Shown: positions 32,992-45,482, counted from the first letter of the stretch. The stretch is DNA of 64,000 nucleotides from Cordilura impudica (GCA_963682025.1 OY821521.1:57009408-57073407); one strand, 5' to 3'. The notes: generated by a model from the letters alone, not told the origin. A program made the numbers and translations.

Positions 32992-35820
32992 TTATGCCGA
33001 AAACAGTTTAAAAATATTTTCTTTAAATTTTCGTGCGTTACTTAAAAGTTGAGAACTATGGGGTATAGAATTCCAGAGAGATACTGCGAATATGTAGAAA
33101 TGCCACTCCGATATTAAACTTTTATATCTAATTGATCTAATTCTTTTTCCCCTGCTTATATCTGAAATATAAAGTTTGTCGTACAGATGATCCGGTTTGT
33201 GGGTATACACTATTTTATGTAAAAAAACCAAAACTCTTATATTTAAAAGATTATCTAAAGAAACGCCATATAGCTGCGATGAAAACAAAGATACACTAGA
33301 ACGTCTAACTATTAAGTCCATACACATATCTGATTATGTTGTTAAATGCAACGTTCAATTTCCTTTTACTAATTGTATCACATTTCGCAAATAGCTCACA
33401 ACCATACAGTAAAACAGGCATCAGATAAGTTTTGGCAAGTAGAATTCTTATTTTCATAGGTGTACAATGCTGGCTTTGCCACAGAGTTCTAGTCATAGAG
33501 AAAGTACGACCACAGGCATAGTTAATAAAGTTCGACCACGTAAGAGTGTCATTAAAAAAAATACCTAGATTCTTAGCAGATTTACCGATTTCAATTTTCT
33601 GATTATTTATAATTATATTAGGTGTAATATTTAGTTTGGAAAGTCGCTTTTGAATTACAATGCATTTTGATTTTTTCGGATTTATCTCTAATCCATTTTC
33701 CGTTGCCCGTGTATAAATACGATGGAGTTGCTGATTAATAGAGATAATACACTGGTCGATTAGGGAATTACTACAGCTGGTATAAAGCTGAACGTCATCC
33801 GCATACATTCTTACATTACAATTTGTTAAAATGCCTGGGAGGTCATTTGAGTACAATGAGAATAATAGTGGCCCAATAATGGACCCCTGAGGTACGCCCC
33901 TTGCTACAGGCAGTGTCATTGAATTTTGGATTCTAGTTTCAACATACTGATACCTGCCACGTAAGTATGTTGACAATAACTGAGTAGCGGTCGAAGAAAA
34001 ATTAAAAAAGTTTTTAAGTTTGTAACAAAGCATGTTATGATCTACGGTATCAAACGCTTTTGAATGATCTAAAAGTATTAAAAATGTAGTCTTGCCATCA
34101 TCAAGTTTCTCCCTAATCTCCTCTGTAACATCAACTAAGGCTGTTAGGCAGCTGTGTTTCCTCCTGAACCCAGATTGACGATCTGTTAGCAAGTTATTGT
34201 CATCCAAGAAACTAGTCATTTGTTTGTGCATAATATGCTCGAATACTTTAGAGAGAAATGGAAGAATAGCTATTAGTTTATAATCGAAACCAGCTTTGGG
34301 TATTGGAATGATTTTAGCTATTTTCCAATTCGATGGGAAGTGGCTTGAAGTTAATATTTTGTTAAAGAAAAAGTTATAATTGGAAGTAGCTGAGGTAAAA
34401 GAATCTTGAGAAACTTAGGATTAATCCAGTCCACTCCTATAAAGTTCGATTTTATAGATAATAAACTAGATAAAACGTCACATTGGTCTACTGCAGCAAA
34501 AGAAAAAAAAGATTCAGCATCGTTATTCGAGTGACTATTGATATAGTAATCTTTATCTGCTTGAACCATAGGAACACTTAAAAACTTTGTATTAATTGTA
34601 TCTGCATCAACCGAACATGGTTCTCGATGCGTAGATTTACCGATACCAACTTCGCGTATCGTTTGCCATGTTCTTTTGGAACCAATGGCAGAAGAAAATT
34701 TTTCAGCATAAAAATTGGATTTGGCCTTTTTAATCATTTTATTTGTGTTTCTCTTAGCAGTCAGATAATCATCATGTAATGTTGTTGTTTTAAATCTTTT
34801 CCAACGTGCATAGACAAAATCTCTTTGATTGATACAATCTTTAATTTCAGAAGAAAACCAGGGTTTTTGTTTATTACTAATATTCTTCGATTTTATTGGT
34901 ACAGTTAGATCGAACAGATAATTTATGTTTTGCTCCAGAAAAGAGAGTTGGTCATCCACAGAATTTAAACAATACAAAGCATTCCAATCAATATTAAAAA
35001 ATTCTTCCTCAAGGAGTCTAAAATTGATGTTTTTAAAGTCTCGAAAAGTAATCCTCTCAACTTGTATAACAAGTTGGAAATTGTAAGTCATGAAAATAAG
35101 ATCATGCTTGGAAAAACATGATGCAGAAAGTTGATCGTAAAATAGTATATTAATTTCATTACTCACAAGAAACAAATCCAAAAGCGTATTAATAGTTGCA
35201 GTGAAGTGTGTAGGATGTAAGATATTAGGTGATATTAAACCAATCGAGGCACATTCATCAGAGAAACTACAATCTACCAGAAGGTTTGAATTAAAATCTC
35301 CTGCTATGATAACATCATCGTACAAAGCTGTTTGCGTTTCCAAAGTTCGAAAAAATCGCCTGGTACAAAGATTCTTATTAGGCCTGTAAACACTCCCTAA
35401 AAGCAATTTCCTACCTTCATTATTTACCTCGATAAATAGATACTCAATTAGATTTAGAGGATCTGTATTATCTATGTCCTCAAAATCACAATTTTCCTTA
35501 GATGTACATTTGATGCTAAAAGAAATCCCCTTTTTTATGTACATAGCAACGCCGCCATATCCATCTTCTCTATCAACTCTACGTAAATTATATCCATTTA
35601 AGGAAACAGAAAAGTCTGTAATTTCGGAATCAAACCATGTTTCCGAAACACATATAAAATCAACACCTGAGTTTTCAAACATCAATCTAAATTCGTCAAT
35701 CTTTTTCCTTAAGCTTTGAGCATTGATATGACATATTTTAATACCTTTCCTCTGATTGGCAAGGACTCTAACCATATTCGCAACATTATCCCTGGAATTT
35801 ATTCTATAAGTATTGTTCAT
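32992..35820 (-). pseudogene. LINE ORF2: endonuclease and reverse transcriptase, broken
   Basis: From the ATG at 35820, the first about 230 residues are an AP-type endonuclease (ICHINAQSL, VSETWFDS, SVYRPN, AGDFNSNL, LDLFLVSN, KHDLIFM). After a linker the frame shifts near 34370, and the reverse transcriptase follows. It has FRRKHSCLTALVDV, LILLDHSKAFDTVDH (motif A), ARGVPQGSIIGPLLFSLYSN (motif B) and VRMYADDVQLY (motif C with the catalytic YADD). A second shift near 33320 precedes the C-terminal region ending at 32992 (SEWHFYIFAVSLWNSIPHS). Catalytic motifs are all present, but the two shifts prevent one continuous protein. The total is about 940 codons, normal for ORF2. The 3' UTR lies at 32737-32991. 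Confidence 0.92.
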
Positions 35821-36008
35821 TTTTAAGTTTTAAAAATAATGTTCGAGTAACGCACGAAGTAATAAGTTTGATAAAAAAGTTATAGTTAACATTGTTTGTT
35901 GAAATATTGATTTGAAAAAAATTTAAAATTTGTATAAACGTATATATTAATGTATTTAAAATGGTATAAAGTGTTAAAAATAAAACAAAATAGTTAGAAA
36001 ATACGTTT

Positions 36009-37358
36009 TTAATAAGAAGTTGTATGAAAACGTTCATTAGCATTAGGTGCGGGTTCTGGTTCTCGAAATAAATCTTCTATATCATCAATGCTTATTATGT
36101 TGCTTTCCGCAGTTTTTTTTAATATATACTAGACCACGCATACTAAAGGCACTGTGAAGACGATTTTCCTTTTTTAGTTTTATTGCCGCACGTAGAATGG
36201 TAAAATTATACTGAGTAAGATTTTCATTGACAAAAAATTTATTGTTTGAAGATTCTCCAAGGTGTTTTAAACAGAAATTAAAGCCTTTATTAATTTTACG
36301 GTAATTAGCAAATGATTTTAAAAATTAGTTTTTGTCATATGGAGACCACATCTTAACAATTATAACCGCATCTTTACAGTTGTTTTTATTTTTGTTATTT
36401 GCGTTTTGTAACCGATAGATAGTTTTGACAGCAGGGACAGTTATATTTATTGTATTGCAATTTTTTTCAAATATTAAAAATAGATTTTCATTTTCTTTAT
36501 AAGGAATTTCATTTAAACGTAATTCGCAGGCAAAGTTTTTATTTACTTGCAGCTTTAATTTTGTTTTTAAGCTATTTATTTCAGTTTGCATACTTTTTAT
36601 GTTATCCGCGACTATTTCTAATTGCTGCACTCTTTCAGTAACATTTTTGATGTGTATACATCTATACGCGCAGGGGGGTAAATTTCTATTTGACAATACA
36701 ATCACAAAAACAGCGTAACTCGTATCGGTGTGAGCTGAAGCAGATAACGCTGTGTGACTTATGATTGTATTGGTGAAAAAATTATGATATAACATTGTTT
36801 TTTTTATGCCACTTTTTTAAAAGCGTCATCTATGTATCACTTATATACTTTTATATTGGGATATTTTTAACGTTTTACAGCAAAGGGTTGTTGAATTAGC
36901 TGAAACAGTTTTTGCTATAAGTGATACATAGGTGACGCTTTCTGTTTGATTTTAAAAAAATTTTAATTACTAGATGTTTACACATCTTCCCTGTGATCGG
37001 ACTCACATGCTTTTTTTAGTTCAGTTTTAATGATGTTAAAACTCTTATCAAACATATATAAGAGCTCTATTTTGCACTCAGTTAGTTTATTGTTTATCAT
37101 TGTCTCTATTTCTGAAGTTAATTTGTCGAAGCGTTTATCAATTATATTTAAAGATTTAAAAGGCGAATCTATGTTCGTTAACCGCGGACTCTTACTTGTT
37201 TTACCAACGAAAGAGTTTTGAAATTTATCTCTTAATCGCTTTTGCGTGGGATTATTTGTAATAGTTATAGTCGGTATAGGATTAAATTCAAGATCATTAA
37301 ACTCCTCGTTATTAAATATTTCTTCCTGTGTTGCATTTATTTCTTCTGTTGAACTCAT
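36009..37358 (-). pseudogene. LINE ORF1, split by a family C repeat
   Basis: From ATG at 37358 the N-terminal part (MSSTEEINATQEEIFNNEEF) has a long helical segment (FDKLTSEIETMINNKLTECK), probably a coiled coil. It runs to 37010, where the family C repeat begins. The frame resumes beyond 36650 (NVTERVQQLEIVADNIKSMQ). An RRM-like C-terminal region follows (RLNEIPYKENENLFLIFEKN, then DAVIIVKMWSPYDKN). A TAA at 36325-36327 interrupts it. NYRKINKGFNFCLKHLGESS, ENLTQYNFTILRAA and MRGLVYIKK continue to 36009, with one A-run frameshift near 36120. It would be about 330 residues without the insertion. ORF1 proteins bind LINE RNA. The length and domain order fit. Confidence 0.85.
36650..37008 (-). 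repeat. Family C repeat, copy C2, inside LINE ORF1
   Basis: It is a compact 359-bp copy bounded by ATGTGTATACATC on the left and GATCGGACTCACAT on the right. It has an internal inverted repeat: AAGCGTCATCTATGTATCAC near 36821, and its partner GTGATACATAGGTGACGCTT near 36923. It shares the AATACAATCACAAAAACAGC block with copy C3. Its outer bases form ATGTG...CACAT. No gene. Confidence 0.78.
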
Positions 37359-37445
37359 TTCTTGTGTGCTGTTAAGTTTGTTTAAAGTTGATTTTTGTTA
37401 TTGTTGTGGTTTTTATTATTACGTTTGCTTCTTCTCACTGATGAT

Positions 37446-38110
37446 TTTTTCATATTAGAAAAAGGCATTGGACTTTGGACACCGTGTTTGTTTTCTTAAG
37501 TTTTGTTATGTTTTTTGGTTTTAGCTCTTGATGTAAAATAAGAAAAGAGTGTTCTTACGTTTGTTGTTAGTAGAAATTTTAGATTGTGTTGTATTTGAAT
37601 TGTTTTCGCTTTTACTTGAATTTTCGTTTTTAATCAAATTGTTTTTAAAATTTGTTTAAAATTGTTTTAAAATTATGTGTAAAAGAATAACACTTATTGG
37701 ATAAATTTTTTTGTTTTTATTTCTTTGCGTATGAAAACTTTAATTTTTTATTTTTTTAATATAGTTTTTATAAATAAAAATTTTTATTGTACATTCCGCT
37801 TTTCAAATTTTCACGTCCGCACCGCTTGACGGTTTAAGCTGATATGCATTAGTTTAAAATCTGACTTGCTTCTTAATTTACAAAAGTTCCCAGGTCTTAA
37901 TACCAGGACAAAGTCATCGTAGCAAAAATGTCATTCCGTCACACAATGAGAAATTACTTAAAAATAAAAGAATAAAATAGTGTAAAAATTGTTTCTGAGT
38001 TTTTTTTAAATCTCTTAATCATTAGCAATCATTTTCAAACTGAAGAATGAATTTTCAATTCAAAATAGTTTTGTAGAATAGCCTTAACTTCAATTCTACA
38101 GCTCAAAATG
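37446..38110. other. AT-rich DNA, likely 3' flank of the Transib remnant
   Basis: No gene is seen. It contains single copies of TGTGACGGAATGACATTTT (minus strand) at about 37925-37943 and 38107-38125. The second overlaps the Transib stop codon, so both may be part of that element. Confidence 0.45.
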
Positions 38111-39510
38111 TCATTCCGTCACATATGGAATTAGTTTTTTGACTTCTTCATCTAAATCCCGATGTTCCACTTTCCATTGATTTCGAATACTGGAGATGAA
38201 CGGATCTGACGTTGCCAGTAATATATTAAATAGATCTTCATTCGTGGAATTTCGTGAAATTTTTCTAGTATTGTGATCTCTAAAAAATCTGTAATCCTTA
38301 TTCCTTTTTTCCTGAGCCTCCTCTGATAGATTTCCAAGTGGCACCAAATGATATTTAATGGCATCTTTTCCTTGATAAAGGATTTTGTGAACTGTTGTAG
38401 ACATATTTCTCCATGGGTAGTTGGTTGTATATATTTTTGCAGTTTCTAAATCTCTAAATTTTCTAGAGTCAATTTCTTCATTGCACGCAAGTACTTCTAG
38501 GATTATTTTAAATCTAATAAAAATAAGATTTAAATCCAGTCCTATTATTTCAGATATTATATCAAATATAATATTTCTGGATCTGAAACGAATCTTCTTG
38601 CGGTATTGCCATCATTTGTATTGCCTGACCCTTGTTTTGGCTGATCTGTAATCAATCCAAATCATCTTGAACATGTTTCTTTTTTGAACTTCTTAACTCC
38701 TTGTTGGTTTCGTTGTTTCATATTGATCCTGAAGACCTGAAATCCAAATCATAACTGATTTTTAATATGTGTTCCATAAGTCGTATTCTTGCATGTAATG
38801 GTGATAATCCAAATTCATATGCATCGGTATTATCTAATGATTTTGTCGGGACTTGGTTTAATTGGCTTGATGTTGCTTGGCATATAATGCAGCTGGATGC
38901 AGCCTTCGTGTTAGTCAAAGCCTGGCCTACTTTTCCATCCATCATTGTCAGCATTAATTGGTAGCTTACTTCAATTTGCTGACCATCTAACTGTAATTGT
39001 AATGGCTGTAGTGTTGCAATTTGGGCCTTGATATCACTAGCTTCTTTGTTAATGGCATCATGAGTCTCTCTTTTGAATTCAAATTTGATTGGCCTGCAGT
39101 ATTTCGTAGAAGATGGTGTCTCATTTTTCCAAATATCGATTGTTTGCGTTGTACTAGTCGAAGGCTCTGAATCTTTCAAAATCTTTTTCAATCGCAATGG
39201 TACAAATGATACCATGAACATATCTGAGTCCGAAATATTTTCACACACTACTTGTTTATATTGTTTCTGTCCCGAAGAACCATCACATCCCCATTTACAA
39301 AAAGACTTAACTTTGTGTTTCCATTTTTATTTAACTCATTTCCTTGTACTGTTTGTTAATTCCAAATCCAGAAATAATGCTAATGCCTCCTCATTTGTGA
39401 ACTGTTTTGCATCGCTCGGAGTTGGTATACTTTTCAGAATCCGTTTTGTTCTCACTGGACTAGCTCTAACAACTTCTACCCACGACCCGTCACGGGTGCA
39501 AAAGTCTATA
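38111..39510 (-). pseudogene. Transib transposase remnant (RAG1-related family)
   Basis: Read leftward, pieces in several frames keep the Transib order. They are TNEEALALFLDLEL near 39400, CKWGCDGSSGQKQYKQ near 39280 and FMVSFVPLRLKKIL near 39215. Then come ETPSSTKYCRPIKFEF, then SYQLMLTMMDGKVGQALTNT, CIICQATSSQLN and FGLSPLHARIRLMEHIL. After a broken stretch with SGNTNDGNTARRF the final piece is MSTTVHKILYQGKDAIKYHL, then LSEEAQEKRNKDYRFFRDHN and LLATSDPFISSIRNQW, ending at 38111. The CKWGCDGSSG, TPSSTRYCRPI-like and NDGNTARRF signatures are known for Transib enzymes, which share a core with the vertebrate RAG1 recombinase. Multiple stops and frameshifts make it inactive. The element's ends were not found. 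Confidence 0.85.
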
Positions 39511-39717
39511 TAAGGTCAAAGAGAACACTTTCACCTTTCTCCGGATGGTATACGTTTCTTGTTCCCTTTTGTTCCCTAGAAGTTCTATTCCACTAAACTT
39601 TAAATTTGAGAAAAATATAGTAGTTTCATAAATATTTCATAACGCAACTAATATTAAACGGTAGGGCTGTGACCACTTACAACAACTAAAGACTATAATC
39701 CTACCAATATTATAAAA

Positions 39718-39985
39718 AAGACCGCAGGTCATTATCTATGATAGCTTGCGAGTAGTAACCATTTATTTTTGAAAAAAAAATAAAAAAAAAAATCACCTTT
39801 TTCTGAAATTAAAAAAACAGTTGAGTTTAACAGCATGCCACGCCCACAATTAGCAATAGTTTAACCTAATTTTTTGGCTACCTTAATCTGGATACATTAG
39901 CTACAAAAGGCGTTAAAATTTGAAAAATCGGTGACTAAAAAATTAGACTTTTGGACAATGAAATCAAAATTTCAGCCACAGTGAC
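39718..39985 (+). repeat. Family F interspersed repeat, F2
   Basis: It matches 20562-20815 in order and orientation (GACCGCAGGTCATTATC, GCCACGCCCACAATTAGC, AAAATCGGTGA, TTTCAGCCACAGTG). No coding content. Confidence 0.75.
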
Positions 39986-40520
39986 ACGGAAACAAAAATA
40001 ATGATGTACCAAGCTTAAGTTCACAGTCATTTAAATTATTTGGCTATAGTTTTAATTTTATTACTGAGTGGAAATCACTACAAAGGTTTAAAAACAAGGC
40101 GCTCAAAACTGTTTTTAATCTACTCTTAACATTTACGACATTATCTTTATTTAAAAATGTATCTAAAATAGTCCGTCTTGTATATGGGTTGTTTTAAATG
40201 CAACTTTTAATATATGTCCCTAAATAGCATTGGTCATCATACTATATCATTTCATTCAAGGAATGAAATGGTCTTTAGTACTAGAAATATCATGAATCTT
40301 TAAGTAGCGTCATGTCGATTGGAATCAACAAACAACGAGTGGATCACGTGGATAGTTTGGAGTATGACAATCTTCCAGAAATGTTAAAGAAAAGAGAAAG
40401 AGTTTCAATAAAAAAAAAAAAACAAATTTATAAAAAAATTTATAAAAAATTTTTTTAATGAAACTTGACCACAGAGTGGTATAACGTAAAATAAATACAA
40501 CAAATACTAATTATGATCAC
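39986..40520. other. AT-rich intergenic DNA, no gene seen
   Basis: No gene or repeat end is recognised apart from an A run near 40410. Confidence 0.5.
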
Positions 40521-41187
40521 TAGGGCGGGTCGATTTGTAGGGAGGCAAAAAATTCGCTCAAGTGACAAGGAAAATAATATTCTAGGGATCAAAATAAGAA
40601 ACTTTGCCCAAGGAACCATACCTCTAAAACGAATTCTGATGTCCCGACTTTTGTCCTGTCTGTCTGTCTGTCTGCTATGGGGAAACTCCATTCCCCCTCA
40701 TGCAATTGATCTGAAACTTGGCCCATAGTCTTGTTGTGACTACAAATTAATTTTGGGGTAGTCACTCAGAGTCACGAATAGTCACGCAAGTCACGGATTG
40801 ATCTAAAAGTTATTTACCTCATCCGATTGGTCTTTTTGAATAACATAACATAGTCAAGGCGTATGATTACTATTTATTAGCAGAGTAGAAGATACGTATA
40901 CGTATGAGTGTTAATTTTAATATTAAATCAGTCAGCCCGATTCTAAACAAAAAATGGTGATTTTTTGAAATATTTGTATGGGGAACCCCCCAGGGGCATT
41001 TCAGGGGGTGTGCCATTGGCATGGGTGGTTCGGCCCTCCAAAGTTAGTGGGGGTCGATCATACATTTGGACTCGATTGGGGCACTCTAAATGGGTCAAAG
41101 TGAGACAGACAGACAGACAGGTCAAAAGTCGGGACTAGAATACGATTTTCCTTGTCACTTGGGCGATTTTTAAATCGACCCGCCCTA
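40521..41187. mobile_element. MITE with TAGGGCGGGTCGATTT ends (hAT-like)
   Basis: TAGGGCGGGTCGATTT opens the element and its exact inverse closes it. Similarity between the arms extends over about 100 bases with indels (AAGTGACAAGGAAAAT, GTCCCGACTTTTG, CCTGTCTGTCTGTCTG). The flanks are ATGATCAC (40513-40520) and ATGATCTC (41188-41195), an 8-bp duplication with one mismatch. A 667-bp length, no transposase, and an 8-bp duplication suggest a non-autonomous hAT element. Each arm includes a GTCT/GACA microsatellite, so such arrays occur here outside families A and B too. Confidence 0.88.
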
Positions 41188-41387
41188 ATGATCTCTTATA
41201 TATAACTTTCTCTTTAGTCAATTGATCGACATTGCTCCTTCTATTAGAGAAAAGAATTGATTGGATGAAACACATTGTGTTCCAATACATCGCCATACAT
41301 TTTTGGTTTTTGGTGAAACCACAAGACATTTGATCGATCTCATACAACACGAAACATTTCATATTATTCGTCTGTAGAAACTTGCAG

Positions 41388-41684
41388 TTAGTCATTTCTA
41401 AATAAGGTCTGATGAGATGACCACATTGTGGCGACCAGCTTCCTGGTTACGTGCGTCCTTAGAAATATTTTTTCCGCCAACACAGCCGTGGAAACGAACT
41501 CTCATATTTGCGTTGCCAGGTCAGGGGTTGTTGCTGAAATCAAATCCTGGACGTATTGATTTATTGTAATATGATAATAAATAACTTTACCAGGTATTCG
41601 ACAGAGTTCAGACCATATCTCTCTAGTGCGCGTTTGAATGGTAGAATGTTTTCCTAAACCATAAGCAAAATCTTCTTGCCAGAT
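41388..41684 (-). pseudogene. Coding-like remnant of unknown origin
   Basis: Read leftward there are about 98 codons with one internal TGA. They include EDFAYGLGKHSTIQTRTREI, WSELCRIPGKVIYYHITINQ, YVQDLISATTPDLATQI and, after the stop, EFVSTAVLAEKIFLRTHVTR. The composition is much richer in G and C than its surroundings and the residue mix looks protein-like. I do not recognise the family. It may be a decayed transposon protein or a dead host exon. Confidence 0.35.
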
Positions 41685-41699
41685 TCACTTAAATACACT

Positions 41700-43452
41700 T
41701 TCAGGTTTCGTATTTAATTCACATACTTCTATGATCCATTTTTTTGTATAAATTACATTGAAGTTTTTATAAATGTTGTGATATTTATTTGAAAATTTAA
41801 ATGTTCATATAAGATTCAAAAGTTTTTTTTACATTTTGTTTTAAAAAATTACATTTAATTTTGAAAATTGGGTATGCCAATATGACAACAGAATTTGATT
41901 CATGCAAATTTCTGTTGGTTAGAAATACCAAAATAGTTTAATAGTTTTGGTTTCTTTTATTATAACCTAAAAATAATTCTTAATACAAATTTAATTTGTA
42001 GGAATATAACCAATAATTTGTTACAATATCAGTTAAAACATTTTTGGTTTAAAATATGTTTTTATAACAAAATAAGAAATTGCAATCGCCAATATTTAGG
42101 ATTGAAGTACATTATTCTTGGATTTATAAGGTTGCCTCAATTAAGTTAGTTGAATATTTTGCATAAAGAATTTGACTGTAAACTATTTTCGTTGTTTTTA
42201 TTGCTGTTTTTACAGTGGTTATTAAAGTAAATCTATTGTGTTATTAAATATTAAAGATTTGTAATAAAAATTGTTATTACCTTAATAAATTTTTCTGGTG
42301 TTAACCGAATTCCAACCAATCTTTTTTCTGTGTGTATGTATTATATTAAAAACTTTTTATGAATGAAGAATTATTATAAAAAAAAAGATATGTGCAAACA
42401 TAATTTAGCTTTGATGTCATATAAACAGTTTAGTTCGTTTGTTAAGGAGTTTCTAGGTTTAAAATAGGTAATTTCGAAATCTATACAATTATAAATTTTG
42501 CTAAAATCGCAAAAACTATTAGAAAAGCCCTTTAGTTTTTTTTTTTCAAAAATCAAATAAATCAATATATGTATATTGATAGCAGCTTTTTGAAGCTAAA
42601 TCATTTATATTAAATCACTCATATAATAGCAGGCGCATACAAGTATGAACAAACACACACACACACACACACACACACATGAATGTGTACTTGTATTTTA
42701 ACAATGGAGATATGTAGACAACAGACAAATCATACAAAATACCACAACCATAGATCAACATTATAACAAAAGTTACGAATAGTTTTTGTTTGTTTTCTTT
42801 ATGGTAACACAAAAACATACATACACACAAATACACATTTACTCACACATATAGAGTACATATGCATCAATAATAATAACATTCACTTATACGAGAGAAC
42901 TGCTGATAATGTTCGTTGAAAGGAGGTGGGGATTAATGAATTAGTTACCATCGCTTCTGTTCGCTGTTTTTGATGGTTTCGCTTATATGAATGTGTGTGT
43001 GTGTGTGTTGGTGTTTTCGGTTGCATTTGACATCAAGTGTAAATATTAGTAGTTTGCTAATTTAATGATTCATCGTTGTGTGCAAAATTAATGCATGAAT
43101 GGTTGAGCAGCTCGAAAATACATACATATAAAACCATTCATCAAACAAAATACACTCCCATACACTCTCACGGCTAAAAATATTGCACGACCAAAATATT
43201 TTTTATTTTTTTCTTCATAATTGAATAGCACCAGCTATGTAATATTCTGGAGTGATTATGAGGCAATTTGAAGATATGCTAAGATTTTTTTATAGTGAAT
43301 ATATTTTTTCGAATAGAATATTGGGTATTTATCTTAAAATTGGAAAATTGTTTAAAAAAAGGAAACAATATAAGAGAGTTATAATTTTTTGATGTAGGCC
43401 GACTATTCGGTAATTTTCATTATAGGGACCTTATTCTCTCACTCTCAACACT
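41700..43452. other. AT-rich intergenic DNA with microsatellites
   Basis: An (AC)n tract lies at about 42653-42680 and a (TG)n tract at about 42993-43009. CAACCAATCTTTTTTCTGTG near 42314-42333 resembles the right end of family D, but no matching left end was found. The stretch 42640-43150 has little transposon-like sequence. No gene is seen. Confidence 0.45.
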
Positions 43453-44210
43453 CTCTGGTCAGGGTATAATGAGTTAGTACTAATGTTTGTAAACGCCATG
43501 AATATCTGACCAAGGTGGGTCACCTTTTATTATGCCGATCACATCAGAATTATTGTATGAGGTTCTCAGTTCTTCCGTACGTTCATCCGTTCGTCCATCC
43601 GTTCGCCCATCTGTCTGTCTGTCTGTGTGCTCATGTAAAACTTTGTATATAACCTTTTGTCGGCCACAGCACGAACGATATTGAAATTATTGGAAATCGG
43701 TTTATGTCTTGACCTGGTCCCCATGCAAGTGACCCCTATGGGATCAGTTTAAAATGCTCGAAGATCCAAATTATCATAAAGATACGGTCAAATATGAGAT
43801 ATGTGTGTTTATTGCATCCACTAATAAATATTTCAATAGTAAACCAATAGGACAATTGTTAGTCATAGTCCCCATATAAAGATTCTTCCTGGTCTTCACT
43901 TAAATTTATTAAAAACAAAAGTATTACAGGAATTTTTTACAAATTTGGTTTATATATTTTTTTACAAAAAATAAATGACGTTACCAAATGTGATAATGAT
44001 TGGTATATTTTTCACCTAATCTCCATATAAAAATACCATCTGATATGAACTGTTACATATTGGTCGGCAACTTATTTATAATAAAGCCCTTTAAATTTCA
44101 ATCTGTTTTGATTTACGTCCCTTGATCAGTTTTGATTTACGTCCCTTGATCTTTTCGCGTCATATAGGATATCGTATAATCGGTCTAGACCCACTATAAT
44201 TTTCTTACGT
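43453..44210 (+). repeat. Family A copy A4 (diverged)
   Basis: It runs from GGTCAGGGTATAATGAG through GTTCGTCCATCCGTTCGCCC and TGTCTGTCTGTCTGTG to TATAATCGGTCTAGACCCAC and the TTTCTTACG tail. The palindrome now has mismatches, so it is old. Confidence 0.78.
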
Positions 44211-44824
44211 ATTTTATAAATATTTTTTTTTTTTTTACTTTTGGAATCTACATGAGAAGGCATGATATATCACTTTTGCTTACGGCTCAAAAGTTTTGAT
44301 TTCAAAATTCAAAGTTGGAATTTTTCATAACTTTCAATAACGATCATGCAAATTTTCTTACAAATATATTCTGTCTGCAAAATGATTATACCTGATAATA
44401 TACACGTTGATACACAGGCAGTAAAGCTGGATGGATATCGGTAAATTGACTCATATTTCAAACCAATTTTATTCCGGCATCAGAGTGGCATATTTGGTCA
44501 CATCTGAGTATAAGAGTAGCCGGTAGTAGACAGAGCTTTAAAATAAATAATACTCTAATTAACTTAGTCATTTCTGTTGAACATAATTAATTTTACCTTT
44601 CCCTTTTTGAAAATACCGGTACAAATTTTTAATTTATGGATCAAAGTTTGTTGTAGAGTAATGTTAGGTCCATTTATACAGACTTATTCCAAAATCTTTA
44701 AATGAAAGTTAGATTTTTAGTGCCTTAAGTCTTCAAGCGGAAAAAAAGTCTTTTCCAAACTAACTACAAAATTGAAGAAATTCATAAAAACTTTTGTCGA
44801 ACCAATATAGATTCATATAAAATG

Positions 44825-45482
44825 AGTTTGTATAGAATTACCTTCTCAGTCGATTTAGTGATGTCCGTCTGTCCGTCTGCCCGCCCATCCATCCGTACGA
44901 CTGTGTCCATGTAAACTTTCTAATCAACTACAGGTCGTAAATATGAATATATTTGGAAGAAATTTAATATAGAAGCTTCTGTCGGCTATTGAAATTAGTG
45001 AAAATCGGTTCATGGTCAGACGTAGTCCCCACACAAATAACCCAACATGGAGCTCGGTCAAATTGGATTTGTGTTTGTATAATATATCCATTTATTAGTA
45101 GTCCAATAATATACCCTATAGGACAATTCTTAGCCTCCATGTGGAGCTGACTCCCGATTTTCACTTCAATATCTCAAAAGAAACAAACTTATTGCACAGA
45201 TTTTTTTTAAATTTTGTGTGTATATGGGTTTGCAAAAAATAAGGTCACTTACTATATGTGGTCCGGATTAGTCCATTTTTCGACCTAGTCCCCATCTAAA
45301 TATAGCAGCCGCTATGACCTTTTTCATATCCGTAGGCCAAAAAAAATAACAACAATGCCACTAAAATTTGGTTTATGCTCATTTTCTATAGCTAATTAGT
45401 TAAATCTAAGAGGTAGGGTATCTAAATACATGATATAGGGTATCGTAAAGTCGGCCTTGATCGACTATAAATTTCTTACTTG
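44825..45482 (+). repeat. Family A copy A5 (diverged)
   Basis: It has GTCGATTTAGTGATGTCCGT, the GTCY array at about 44862-44902, and TGAAAATCGGTTCATGGTC. It ends with AAAGTCGGCCTTGATCGACT and the TTTCTTACTTG tail. The head hairpin is lost. The frame at 44964-45164 is a by-product of the repeat. Confidence 0.8.

Larger units (their letters stand above)
32737..37445 (-). mobile_element. LINE retrotransposon, near full length, decayed
   Basis: Two genes in the usual order, ORF1 then ORF2, are read leftward. The 3' end at 32737-32770 is an AAAT-type simple tail. The 5' end is placed near 37445, where CATCAGTGAGAAG resembles LINE 5' starts, but this is approximate. The reverse transcriptase and an AP-type endonuclease make it an APE-class non-LTR element, probably CR1/L2-like; the exact clade is not resolved. 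A second, truncated copy is the one split by hAT-1 at 1935-9211. No target duplication was recognised. Confidence 0.88.
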
